Shown here in pieces: positions 7,590-17,600 of a stretch of DNA of 21,313 bases; the first letter of the stretch is position 1; the number at the start of each line of letters is the position of its first letter. The DNA is taken from NCBI GenBank assembly GCA_036897095.1, contig JAYMSP010003062.1, positions 1-21,313 of the forward strand, in the 5' to 3' direction. The translations under genes and the position numbers were made by a program. The notes under the pieces are model-generated. The model worked only from the letters and a program-made list of their open reading frames with translations. It was not told the DNA's origin and made no database searches. The DNA comes from Plantago elongata. Lineage: Eukaryota > Streptophyta > Magnoliopsida > Lamiales > Plantaginaceae.

Positions 7590-8180
7590 TTACAGTTCTT
7601 GAAAAATTAGAACAATTGTAACAAGTATGCTTAAAATTGAAGATTGGACCAAGATGGTGCTTGCTGAATTAGGAACCGAGTTCCTTGTTCGCGTGTCTGG
7701 TGTACCTACATCACATGAATTTTGCAACAGTTTAGCAATCCATTGTAACAGTTTGATGAGAATTAATTGAATTAGCGTAAGATTACACTAACTAGATAAC
7801 ATTGACAAAAAAAAAAAATACAACTAAGATTAGGTAAATGGCGAACCTGTAATGCAACCGAGAGGATTGATACGTTGGCCACATCTGGCTGGCAAAGTTT
7901 GGGCCTCGGTGGTATTGATTCCCGCTTGCTCGGCTTGATCCGAGCCCTTAATGCTCATCAAACTGCACAAGCATTCAGGCAGTGATCTAATAACATAACT
8001 GAGGGGTCGACAACAGCTATCTGGGGGTCTAATATTCCCGTTGAGGTAGTTCATGCACGGCTCAAGCTGGCTGATGCATTGTTGTTGTTGCACTTGTGCC
8101 TCATTTCGTGCCACAAGGAATGAAAACGCAACTAGTGTCATGAAGAATCCATGTTGGAGAGCCCTAAGTTTGAGTTCCAT
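7590..8180 (-). CDS. GPI-anchored non-specific lipid-transfer protein (LTPG-like), two exons
   Basis: Exon 1 is 8180-7847 and exon 2 is 7705-7590, separated by a 141-bp intron (GTTCGC donor, TGTAG acceptor, T-rich interior); the phase-1 junction completes a Gly codon. The product is 149 residues. Residues 1-28 form a signal peptide ending ARNEA. The eight-cysteine motif is complete at Cys35, 42, 56, 57, 70, 72, 100 and 109 (C-X6-C-X13-CC-X12-CXC-X27-C-X8-C). Exon 2 encodes a polar linker, a small-residue NSAS stretch as likely GPI attachment site, then a hydrophobic tail ending LVTIVLIFQEL. Known LTPGs bind lipids at the plasma membrane and wall and help export cuticle or suberin lipids; that role is inferred here. 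Without splicing, exon 1 would read through to a stop at 7830 and lose the anchor. Confidence 0.85.
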
Positions 8181-8257
8181 TTCTGTGCAATAAACTTGTT
8201 TCTTATGTGTAATGTGATTCTTGAATTGTGTTAGTGGTGATTTTTGGGTCCAAGGGC

Positions 8258-8263
8258 TTTATA
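8258..8263 (-). promoter_or_regulatory. TATA box of the LTPG-like gene
   Basis: TATAAA on the minus strand, in the context CACTATAAAGCCC, lies about 78 bp upstream of the ATG at 8180. This predicts a short 5' leader with transcription starting near 8230. No other strong TATA is nearer. Confidence 0.65.
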
Positions 8264-11059
8264 GTGTGCTATTTTTGGGCATGGAACTTGAAGGAAAGGT
8301 TTTAGAGTGGATAGGTAAAAGTTGGTGATCAAACTTAAGTATTTTACAAGTTGAACTACTATTCTACTAGCTGGCTAGCTAGTTTACTTTGAATGTTCGA
8401 CTATTAGAAAAAATGTTGCCGCAATTACTGTTACATATGTTGTCATGTTGAACTACTCTTTAACTTTGGTGTCATATTGAGTGGTGAGTATTTGTTACAA
8501 TAATCCTTGTGAATAGAAATATGCCACCTCTGTAATTAGGAAATATACAAGTCTGATAATATTTTAATCCTAATTTTTTTAAATAGATGATGGTTCAATT
8601 CAAATATGCTATCCTATAATTGTACAGTATAAGTCCGACAATACAGGATAACATTTTTAAATTTTAGACGTTAATATGACTACTGGTATTATTCATCATG
8701 ATTCGTAGTCTAGTTCAACTTCCACCAAAAGCAGATTAGGATCTTAATTATAAAATTGTTGTTGACCATGCTTGTTAAAAAAATAAAAATATAAATGAAT
8801 GTAACTATCATCTAGAAGAGGTCATGGCATGCAATCTTAATTAAAAAAAAAGGCAAATGGTCGTCTCGTGGAGACTTTGCATACGTTTTATCCAAAACTT
8901 GAGGTGCAACATGTGTTACAGATCCGGCATGTTAGGTTTTGTATGCGTACTTTATAATGTATAGAGTACAATGAGACGGACGGAGTAATTCACTAATTCG
9001 GCATTTGACATTGTAAAGGCTGAAGCAGAACAAAAGCTACAGAACCTGTTTCTCCATGTATTCAGCCAGCTAGAAGAAACCAAGATTCTATTATTTGATG
9101 AGGTTTTCTTTCTCCTGCTCTCGCCTCGAATCTCCCATCTATATTTGCAACCATAAGGCCTTCGTTCTCCTGCTTCTGCCCTCTACATAAAATTAAATTA
9201 AAGATCAAATGATGCAAGAATTAATGAATCATGCTTTCAGAAATGAAACCTCAGCTTGTACATGACAGTTGATAGTTAAACCTTAAAAAGGCGAGAAAGT
9301 TACTTTCATCATGTGAGCATATTGGAAATATTTCGGTGAGAACCAACTGGTGTTCTCTTTCTTCTGTTAAGTTTGATCGGAAGCTTATTTACAAGCCACT
9401 CAACTAGCTGATATACATTATTTAGGTTCACGAAAGAAAAAAGATCGAACATTTTAATAAGTTGCACAACGGTAAACTGCAGCATACTCTCCACAAGAAA
9501 TGAGAGAACAAACGGAAGGACAAATGGTGTATCAATCTACCAACACTGGATTAAGGTTTAACAAAGGACTTGCAGGCATATGGTACATAATTTACATGGA
9601 CATGCAATCTTCTCAAAGTAGCATGAAACGGGTGAATCCTTATATACACATGGAGGGTGACTATGCATTAGAAAGGGCCAAGCACAATTCCGTCAAATTA
9701 TTGATCTGAACAATTATTAAATTCCATACAAACATCAGCTGCTCCACATGAATGACTAGAAAGTGGAAATTACTTAACAAGGAATGTTTATCTCAGCATG
9801 GAATATCTCCTCGGTCCTCACTGAAGGTTGTGCTGCTTTAATCTTTCACAAGAATCCAATTGACAACCATAATATATTCCAGGTTCCTTCCTAGTGATCT
9901 TTATTAATTAAGAAATTTGCTATTACTTCGAGAAACATATATGCACTGATGCACAAACCAATACAACCAAAGCCTAAGTGCTTCTCACCAATGGGAAAGT
10001 CTTCTCGGTCTGATGTTCAAGTGTTTTTGTTTCGACTCGCTATGGACACCATTGCAGGTGAATATTTAGATCTGCAATGGAAAACGATATCTCAGCTTCT
10101 CTTCCGGATCACGTATAGACCTGAGGGTTGCATATTAATTTGAGCCAGCTTGACCTGATCAATCCAGCATAAATCAATCTTATTTGCCAACTCAAAAACG
10201 AGCTCATCAGCCTAGCCTAGTTGTTTAGATCAAGCTGACTAATCAAGCAATCCCGAATGCAAAAGAAATTAATAGCTTAGATTTTAGTTGATGCTCAAAT
10301 TAGAATAAGATAATAGATTACAAACAACAGTTTCCACTGTTCATCAATATCTTGAGCAATGAGTTATAGTGTTATCATATACTGTATGATAAACAAACAA
10401 ATTAACGGAACAAATGGTCTGAATGAATAGTACATCATAGAGAATGCTCTTTAATTAAGTGTGCTCATGGGGAAATTCGGAGAACTAATGCTGATGCCAT
10501 TCATCTTATAGAAGCATTGAGTACATATAAGAACAGGCTCTCTTATTATATGAGAAGCGTTAAACCAGTTAAATGGCATGACATTTTGGTTGCAATAATT
10601 TCTATATTGACCCTTGGAATCAGTTGATTATCTAAACACAATTATACAACTTTTTTACTTTTTGGATCTTAATATCCAATAACTTCAAATTTCCTAAAGA
10701 GCTGGTATAACTATGTGGAGAACCAAGTTAAGATCATAATATTCAAAACAATTCATCATTCAACAGTACTTAATCACTACATACGACACTACTCTTACAG
10801 GCTAGCATGACTTTATGACAGTTTCAAGCAATTTGCTCATGCTGGGTCCATTATGAAAAACATACTTTATTTTGTTGATTTTTCAATTTTTCAAAGGTGA
10901 TTCGGCAATTTGATTGGAAAGGTAGCAAATACACCAGGGGTAACAGAAACACAATCATGAGAGTTAAAAAAACAGAATCAGGTGTAATAAATAAACTAAT
11001 AAACTTACACGTGCACGTCCTTGATGCAATGTTGTGATATAGGTAAGCTTCAATGTTGG
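8264..11059. other. Intergenic region, no supported gene
   Basis: Upstream promoter DNA of the LTPG-like gene lies on the left and the 3' flank of the PPR gene on the right. The largest open frames (about 60-70 codons at 9309-9494, 9500-9709 and 9949-10143) have no recognisable motif and are not supported. A Stowaway-like terminus lies at about 8958-8985. A consensus splice donor on the minus strand at about 11008 could open a 3'UTR intron of the PPR transcript. The rest is unremarkable AT-rich sequence. Confidence 0.55.
8857..8985. mobile_element. Degenerate Stowaway-like MITE, right end clear
   Basis: The inverse of the end at 8958-8985 reads CTCCGTCCGTCTCATTGTAC, close to the Stowaway terminus at 3003, and TA follows at 8986-8987. 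The partner end is weak: GGTCGTCTCGTGGAGACTTT near 8858 is the best candidate, supported by inner inverted matches such as GCATACG against CGTATGC-like sequence. The right terminus is credible; the left boundary is a guess. Confidence 0.45.
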
Positions 11060-13255
11060 CTATTTACCGGAGATATCTGACATATGAGCCTGTTTCCTGC
11101 TACCCTTGAGTAGGCGAGCTCTCCTTTCCTTGCGAGCTCTCGTATTTTTCTCTTTGGTCATTAGGTCTATTTCGCCACGTTTCTTGTACGTCTTGAACGT
11201 TACATTTCTCGCTTTAGCCATTTCCCTTACTTTGTCGGTAATCTCGACAGCTATTTCTCTATTGCAGAGCTTCTTTAGACCCTTTATAAGTTTAGCGAAT
11301 GTATCTGGTTGGGGCATTACATCAGCTTGCATCATAACCATACAGTACGAACAAGCATCGTTAACATGACCATTTGAGAAGAGCGCGTGAATCCAGATTG
11401 TCCAAGCATACACATTAAGCTCACATCCTTTAGTAACAATGCAACTCCAGATATCTTTTGCCATTTCAAGCTTATCGGATTTTAACAGAGAATTCAGCAA
11501 ACCTTTGAAAATTCCGTACTGTGGAACAGCTAGGAGCCCTCTGCCAGTCATTTCTTTAAAGTAATCACAAGCTTCAACAAATAAACCTTGATCAGCAAGC
11601 CCATTTATGAGAATGATAAAGGTATCAGCTCCCGGACAGAGACCATCAATATCTAATCCATTCATAGTTTTCATGGCTAGTTCAGCCTCTCCCAATTTGC
11701 AAGACAAGCGGAGAATAGTGTTATAAATGCTTAGATCAGGCATCACGCCAATCTTCCGCATCTCCTGCAAAAGTGCTTGGCACTCTACCAACTCTTCCTT
11801 TTTCTCATGAGCCAGCATTATATGGAGATAAGTTGTTGCATTTGGAGTAAGACCTTTCTGTAACATCTCCCCCAAAAGCTCGTAGCCTTTACCAATCTTA
11901 CCCCACTTGCAAAATCCACTTATTAAGGTCGTGTAAGTAACAACATCAGCCTCACATCCACTGTTCTGCATATCCAATAAAAGCCTCATCGCTTCTTCCA
12001 GTCTCTCCCGAGCACATAGTGCTTGAATCACAGTGGTATACGAAGTTGCATCCTGCACACTAAAGTTCCTTCTTATCTCCGCTAAAAGATGGAAAGCATC
12101 CAGCATTTTGTCTGCCTTCGCATACCCAGTAAGCAATATGTTATAAACCACAATGTCAGGCTCAAAACCCGCCTCCCTCATTTTCACCAACACAAACTTC
12201 GCCTCCATCAACTTCCCTTCTTTACACCACCCGTGCAGCAGCGACGTGAAATGCTTTATAGTCGGCTTAAACCTAAACCCCATATCCTCAAACAGCACTG
12301 CCGCCTCCTTGACACTCCCATTCTTAGCCAAAGCATCCAACAGGCACCCAAACACATACTCATCAGGCTCAAACCCATACTTGGGCATCTCATCCAGCAC
12401 CTCAATCGCCTTCTTCACCATTCTCGCAGCCGCAAACCTCCTCATGAGAACAATAAAAACCTCAGGAGACAACAGCTGAGGGTTCCCTTTCCGCATCTCC
12501 TCAATAAGAGCCCATACAGCCCCAAACTGCCTCATTTTCCCTAAACTCTTAACCATCGCCCAGTACACTCCCGAACTATGTGTATAACCCGGTTGCTTCG
12601 ACGCCCAGACATAGAACTTATACCCTAAATTCCCAGCATCACCACACCGTTTAATCACCCGTTCAGTTAGACCAGGCCTCACCACAACACCGGATTGTTG
12701 CAAAGCAAGTTCCAATTTTGGGACCCTAGAATGAAAGTTGATCAATATCCTATACACCTTTTCCACATCAGCGAAAAACTCATCAGGAATTCGGGTTTCT
12801 GCCTTATACACTGGCTCTTTCTTAAGGTGTATGAGCCCATCTCCTCTTCGTTGATGCAATAAGTCAAAGTCGTCATCTTTATGACTGAAATAACTGGGTT
12901 TCTCAAAAGGGGGCGAGTTTGAGGGGGGTTTGTGCGAATCTTGATTGGAGAAAGATGAAAAAGGTGAGGTTTTGAAGTCATGGGAATGAAACGAGTGTGT
13001 TTGCAGAAAGAATTGCTTACCGATTGCTGAGAGGACTTGGCAATTGGAGCAGAAACGAGATAATTTCCTGTGCCAGAGGCTTTGCATTTCGTGAACTTGC
13101 AGACTTGCAGGCAGTGTTTGGGAGCACGAGAGACTGAGACAGTGGAAGTGAACCGGAGGAAATTCAGGTGGTAACGTAGATCGGCTGTTTCGGCATTTCA
13201 ATCTATTCGCGAATTCGGAGTAGAAGTGACGCTCTAAGTTGCTTCGGATTTTCAT
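11060..13255 (-). CDS. P-class pentatricopeptide repeat (PPR) protein, At3g49730/At5g65820-like
   Basis: An intron-free frame of 731 codons, typical of plant PPR genes. From about residue 228 to 683 there are 12-13 tandem motifs near 35 residues, many beginning with Pro-Asp (PDEYVFGCLLDAL, PDIVVYNILLTGYAK, ADVVTYTTLISGFCKWGK). All are P-type, with no E, E+ or DYW extension, so RNA editing by its own deaminase is not indicated. A basic tail (KKRGEIDL, then an Arg/Lys-rich stretch) follows. P-class PPR proteins bind specific organelle transcripts and affect their stability, splicing or translation. From memory of the family the closest Arabidopsis proteins are At3g49730 and At5g65820; not checked by search. 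The RNA target is unknown. The true start may be Met57 (ATG at 13087), whose Arg/Ser-rich first residues (MQSLWHRKLSRFC) look like a mitochondrial presequence; the first 56 codons may be leader. Confidence 0.93.
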   Translation of the reverse strand: MKIRSNLERHFYSEFANRLKCRNSRSTLPPEFPPVHFHCLSLSCSQTLPASLQVHEMQSLWHRKLSRFCSNCQVLSAIGKQFFLQTHSFHSHDFKTSPFSSFSNQDSHKPPSNSPPFEKPSYFSHKDDDFDLLHQRRGDGLIHLKKEPVYKAETRIPDEFFADVEKVYRILINFHSRVPKLELALQQSGVVVRPGLTERVIKRCGDAGNLGYKFYVWASKQPGYTHSSGVYWAMVKSLGKMRQFGAVWALIEEMRKGNPQLLSPEVFIVLMRRFAAARMVKKAIEVLDEMPKYGFEPDEYVFGCLLDALAKNGSVKEAAVLFEDMGFRFKPTIKHFTSLLHGWCKEGKLMEAKFVLVKMREAGFEPDIVVYNILLTGYAKADKMLDAFHLLAEIRRNFSVQDATSYTTVIQALCARERLEEAMRLLLDMQNSGCEADVVTYTTLISGFCKWGKIGKGYELLGEMLQKGLTPNATTYLHIMLAHEKKEELVECQALLQEMRKIGVMPDLSIYNTILRLSCKLGEAELAMKTMNGLDIDGLCPGADTFIILINGLADQGLFVEACDYFKEMTGRGLLAVPQYGIFKGLLNSLLKSDKLEMAKDIWSCIVTKGCELNVYAWTIWIHALFSNGHVNDACSYCMVMMQADVMPQPDTFAKLIKGLKKLCNREIAVEITDKVREMAKARNVTFKTYKKRGEIDLMTKEKNTRARKERRARLLKGSRKQAHMSDISGK

Positions 13256-14290
13256 TGATTCGTGGTCTTAGTTTTACTAGTTCGCTAATTGGGGAGTTGA
13301 GGAAGAATTTGTAAGGTTTTAGAAGATCCAACGTCGATAGAGATAATTTAATTTTGAGAAATTATTCTAAAAGTCTAGAAAGTTCTACTCAGTGTCACAT
13401 TATACCATTTAGCTTTAAAATCAACTGATTAATTTAGTGTAAGATAACGTTTAATCATATATATTTAATAATTATTTTTAAATGGTATTATACACTAAGT
13501 TGATTACAATATTTTTTATTTTATATTGTCACTGTCCATTCAGCACTTAATGTAAATGTATACATATATATTTTTCAAGAATATCACTATCATAAATATT
13601 TTTTTTCTAAATATCACTATTACAATTGTGGTATTACAAGCATATTTATGAAATATACTCTAATAATTATGAGATATACACAAAAATCTATAATTTATAT
13701 ACAACACCGCACAAATTAAGATTTTGTCAAAAGCATTTGTAGCCGAGTGGCAATTTGACACACCCCGTAACCATGAGGTCACGAGTTTGCATAACCACGA
13801 GGTCACGAATTTATCAATTGATTTGCATTTAGAATCAATGGATAAATTCGTTTTGTTGAATTGTATTGCTATATTTTATGTTCAATAATAATTAAAAAAA
13901 TATACAACGCCGTACAATTAATATACAATATTGCAGGATTCTAAAAGAAATTTGGACTTTCACGATTTTTTATAATGCTAGTATACATTAGAATACAAAT
14001 CGCGGAACCGAATCTATAAACTTTGGAATCACGACACTCATTGAAAGTTGGAACACATATTTTGTTTTTAAGCAGAGTGTAAACATTGCAAATTGCAATC
14101 ATTATCATTTTCAAAACACCAAACACAAATCCAAGTTATCTAACCAATACAGCTCCTTAATTAATTAACGAAAGATAAGAGAGTCTAAAGTAAATTCCAC
14201 TTCACGATTTATCCAAAGGCAAACGCTTTATCTGTTGTCTGTTCGCAAGCACAAACCCAACCCAACACAAAACCGACTTATACATTTCCT
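13256..14290. other. Divergent intergenic region between the PPR and BIG5-type genes
   Basis: About 1 kb of AT-rich DNA separates the two head-to-head genes, so both promoters must lie here. A SINE-like stretch occupies about 13738-13900. An imperfect inverted repeat is present at about 13421-13496 (ATTTAGTGTAAG against TACACTAAGTTGA). AATATCACTAT is repeated near 13580 and 13610. No protein gene is supported. Confidence 0.6.
13738..13900 (+). repeat. Candidate tRNA-derived SINE
   Basis: TAGCCGAGTGG (13740-13750) matches a tRNA A box very well. GGTCACGAGTTTG (from 13777) resembles a diverged B box at nearly tRNA-like spacing. A short duplication, AACC-A-GAGGTCACGA, recurs directly downstream (13769-13784 and 13793-13808). 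The stretch ends in a T/A-rich tail. The body family and target duplications were not established, and the 3' limit is approximate. Confidence 0.42.
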
Positions 14291-14299
14291 TTTTTCTTC

Positions 14300-14613
14300 A
14301 ACCCGACTCTTCTTCTAAACACAGTGACGACGAATCTACGGCACTAAAAATCTGGAATTGCTTCCTTCATTCCATGCCAGATCTCTGACTTCGCTAAACT
14401 CTCACTCTCTTCTCAGCTCATCACCAACACACAGGTAAAATCCTAAACCTCCTCTCCTCTTTCTCTCCACACCACACGATCTCGATCCCATTCCATCTCA
14501 GAAATGGCTGCTGATCCAAATCACGCCGATCCAACGCGATCTCACGGTGAAATGCTTACTCACTCATTTGATCGGAATTGTTTGGCAGGTTGATTCAGCT
14601 GAGGTGAGGCGGA
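14300..14613 (+). other. 5' leader and 5'UTR intron of the BIG5-type gene
   Basis: A C/T-rich leader runs to 14434 (CACACAG), followed by a consensus donor GTAAAA. The intron ends with TTTGGCAG at 14588, and the leader resumes for 25 bp before the ATG at 14614. C/T-rich leaders with an intron just upstream of the start are common in plant housekeeping genes. The transcription start is not precisely visible; a weak TATA-like stretch, TTATAC, lies near 14278. Confidence 0.65.
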
Positions 14614-17600
14614 ATGGCGGGCGGTGCCGCAGGAGGATTCGTGACGCGAGCGTTCGAGTCTATGCTCAAGGAGTGTGCTACTAATAAGAAATTCGCTCCT
14701 CTACAGGCGTCTATTCAGACTTATTTAGGTATAGATGTGCTTCTGATCAGACCTAGATCGGTTACTACAGATGAATTGCTACTAGTTGTTCTTTATTTTT
14801 GTTGCATGAGTGTGGTAGGGTAGGCCGATAGGAGTGCGCACTGCAAATGCATTGGTGATTGGAGGATGGTTAGTTGGTTTCAATTTCCATTAGTTGATCA
14901 GATGCCGACAATGCCGATCATGTCTTGCGAATATGTGAGAAATTGTTCGAAACAAATCGAGTTCTCTAGGGCTGTATAAGTGTGTATTAGGTGTTGAGTG
15001 CTAATGACCTGCAAGGATTGAGGATTTGGTGTAGTTTCTTAAATTTCATGATCTGTAGTTTTGTACATTTCGGAGCTCTACGTGATTTGACTGAGATTGA
15101 CCAGGAAGTATGTTAGAGAACTGCTAATTTTTAGTGTCATTACCACAAATTTAGGAGTTGAATTCCAGGTTTAATACTTCAACTGTAGTGATTATGTCTC
15201 ACATAAGTCATAAGTATCCTGATTATAATTTCAATGAACATGTATTGCATGGCATTGTAGACTTATGGAAGCCTCATCATAGATGAAAGTTGGTTCAATA
15301 TTGTTGGTTGGTTTTGATTAGGGGATGATGATTTAAGGAAACTAAAAGGGGCTGGACAGTCCAACTCAGACCTTTGACACATTATTATGGGACCCTCGTA
15401 TTTCTGACTTTGGCACAAACTGAACTGGTGCATTATCTGGTGAATTGGATTCAAGATGACGTTGGGTTATTAGGAGTCCTAGTGGTACTTATCTCACCAA
15501 AGTTGGATAAATTGACATATTAGTTTTCTTCACTATAACAGAAGGAGGAATTTGTTGCTGCATCGTTACTGAAAGTCAAGTTTTATGAATTAGCGCAGGC
15601 ATTCCTGCAATAAATAGACATATAAGTTTTGTTGTATGAATTGTCATCTCCAGATATAATTGATGTTGTTTCATACCCTTTTGTGATCAGATTGTGGAAA
15701 GGAGTCAAATGCGCAGATCAGTAACAATGAGACTAAGGAATCATTACCAGAGGCTTCAAATCAAAGGTCTTCTCAAACAAAATGATATTTTTAAATTCAA
15801 TTATCTTGTTGAATTACTGTTGACATCATCACATATCTTTCAATGCCCTTGTCCTTTATTGATAGGGAATCCTTGTGTTGGCATACTTGAGTAACAATTT
15901 CTCATTAACACTTTATAGCACAGCTAGGTGCAATCTTCTCTGCATTATCAACTACAGTAATAGTATTTCATACACATCAACGTTTATAATAATAATAGTA
16001 ATAATAATAACAATAATAACAACAGCAACACCACCGCCAACAACAACAGCAACAATATTTAATTAATTCCAAATGGGTTTGTTTTGGTGCAATAAATTAC
16101 TGATTATAATAATAATAATGACGTTGAGCATTGTTGATCCTCACTGTTCACGTGTCCCTGTTCTCTTTTCCCTGCTGACATATGGTTTTCAATTTTTTGC
16201 CTTCACTTTAGTGCTTCAACTGAAACTGATGCTGGAGCTGAAAGTGAGACAGGAGCTGAACATTCAACTGAAGCCCCATCTGCTGTCGAGAAGGCGGAAC
16301 CTACAAACAGTAGTGGATCGCTCATGAAAACTTTGGGAAATGCAGGTCAAACTTTGGGAGAAGCTGAGGCTGAGCTTGTCTTGAGTCCTCTTAGGCTTGC
16401 ATTTGAATCAAAGAACATGAAGATGGTGGAGCTTGCATTGGATTGTCTTCATGTAGGTGCTATCCTGTAATTGATGTTAGATGTAGATAGTTTTTTCCTA
16501 AATGGGGGAATTTGTGACCTTATTAATCTGCCAAGGCAAAAGCTTGTTTTGCTTCGTTTTTGTTATTTAATTTATCCCTGCAATTAGTAATTATTTTGTT
16601 TCACCTTTGTGTGCTGGATTGAGGTTGATCACCTCATTTTCCTGTTTCCTCGAGTCACATATATCACTATTGCTAATACAACATTCTGCTTCTCGTTTTC
16701 TATTTCATTAAGCCACGGATGTTGTTATTGCAAATACAGATGGATATCAAATCTTTGTGGAGCCACTTTAATAATGCTTACATCCTTTTTCTCTCTCCTG
16801 TTTGTGCTTTCAGAAACTCATCGAATATAATCACCTTGAGGGTGATCCTGGTCTTGACCTTGGTAAAAATGGGCAATTATTCACCGACATTCTCAACATG
16901 GTCTGTAGTTGCGTGGATAATTCATCACCTGACAGGTAACAAGTGATGGTTTATTGTTAGATGTGTTTTGTGCATGCTCTGTATTCCCTGATAGTAACCT
17001 TGAGGAAATGAAATGCAGCACTACGCTTCAAGTATTGAAAGTGCTTCTGACTGCTGTGTCATCCACAAAGCTACGAGGTATGTTTTCCTCTGGGCCTGAT
17101 ATTAAGTATCGTGCTTTATTTGCCAAGAACCAGGATGGTGTTAGCATAGGAAACTATATGAGAATTAATAATGAGGACAATAGTCAAAGCAGAGTAATGA
17201 TGGCCACCACTATAACTAAAACACGAATGTAATAATTAGTTGTGTGGACCTATTATTCTTCAATTGGACATTATTTGAGATTTTGAGTTAGGGTTTTGAT
17301 TTAGTTTTCTTTTTAATTTTTCCTTTTTTTTTCCTTCAAATCAAGTTTATAATACGTTTTTACATGTTAAACGCAGCAGTGCTAACCTCCGAATCTTTCC
17401 TGTGCAGTTCATGGTGAATCATTGCTGACAGTCATCAGGGTTTGCTATAACATTGCTCTTAATAGGTATTCTTTCATATTTTTTAATGGACGATTTGTTT
17501 TTTTATAATCATTTGCTAATGATATTAGTTTCAATTATTAGCAAGAGTCCTATAAACCAAGCAACTTCAAAAGCCATGTTGACGCAGATGCTCAGTTTAG

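Noticed and set aside
9309..10143. Three short frames of 61-69 codons
   Set aside because: Low-complexity composition, no motif, no promoter or splice context; expected by chance at this length.
12089..12544. 151-codon frame opposite the PPR gene, and a 108-codon frame at 12153-12479
   Set aside because: Antisense shadows of a strongly supported coding sequence; His/Pro/Leu-rich with no domain.
13740..13810. Intact tRNA gene
   Set aside because: Promoter-like boxes are present, but no acceptor, anticodon and T stems can be paired into a cloverleaf.
15290..15600. Possible Copia RNase H remnant in intron 1 of the BIG5-type gene
   Set aside because: A short [11 protein letters not shown] stretch recalls Copia polyproteins, but the flanking sequence does not match the expected motifs in any consistent frame.
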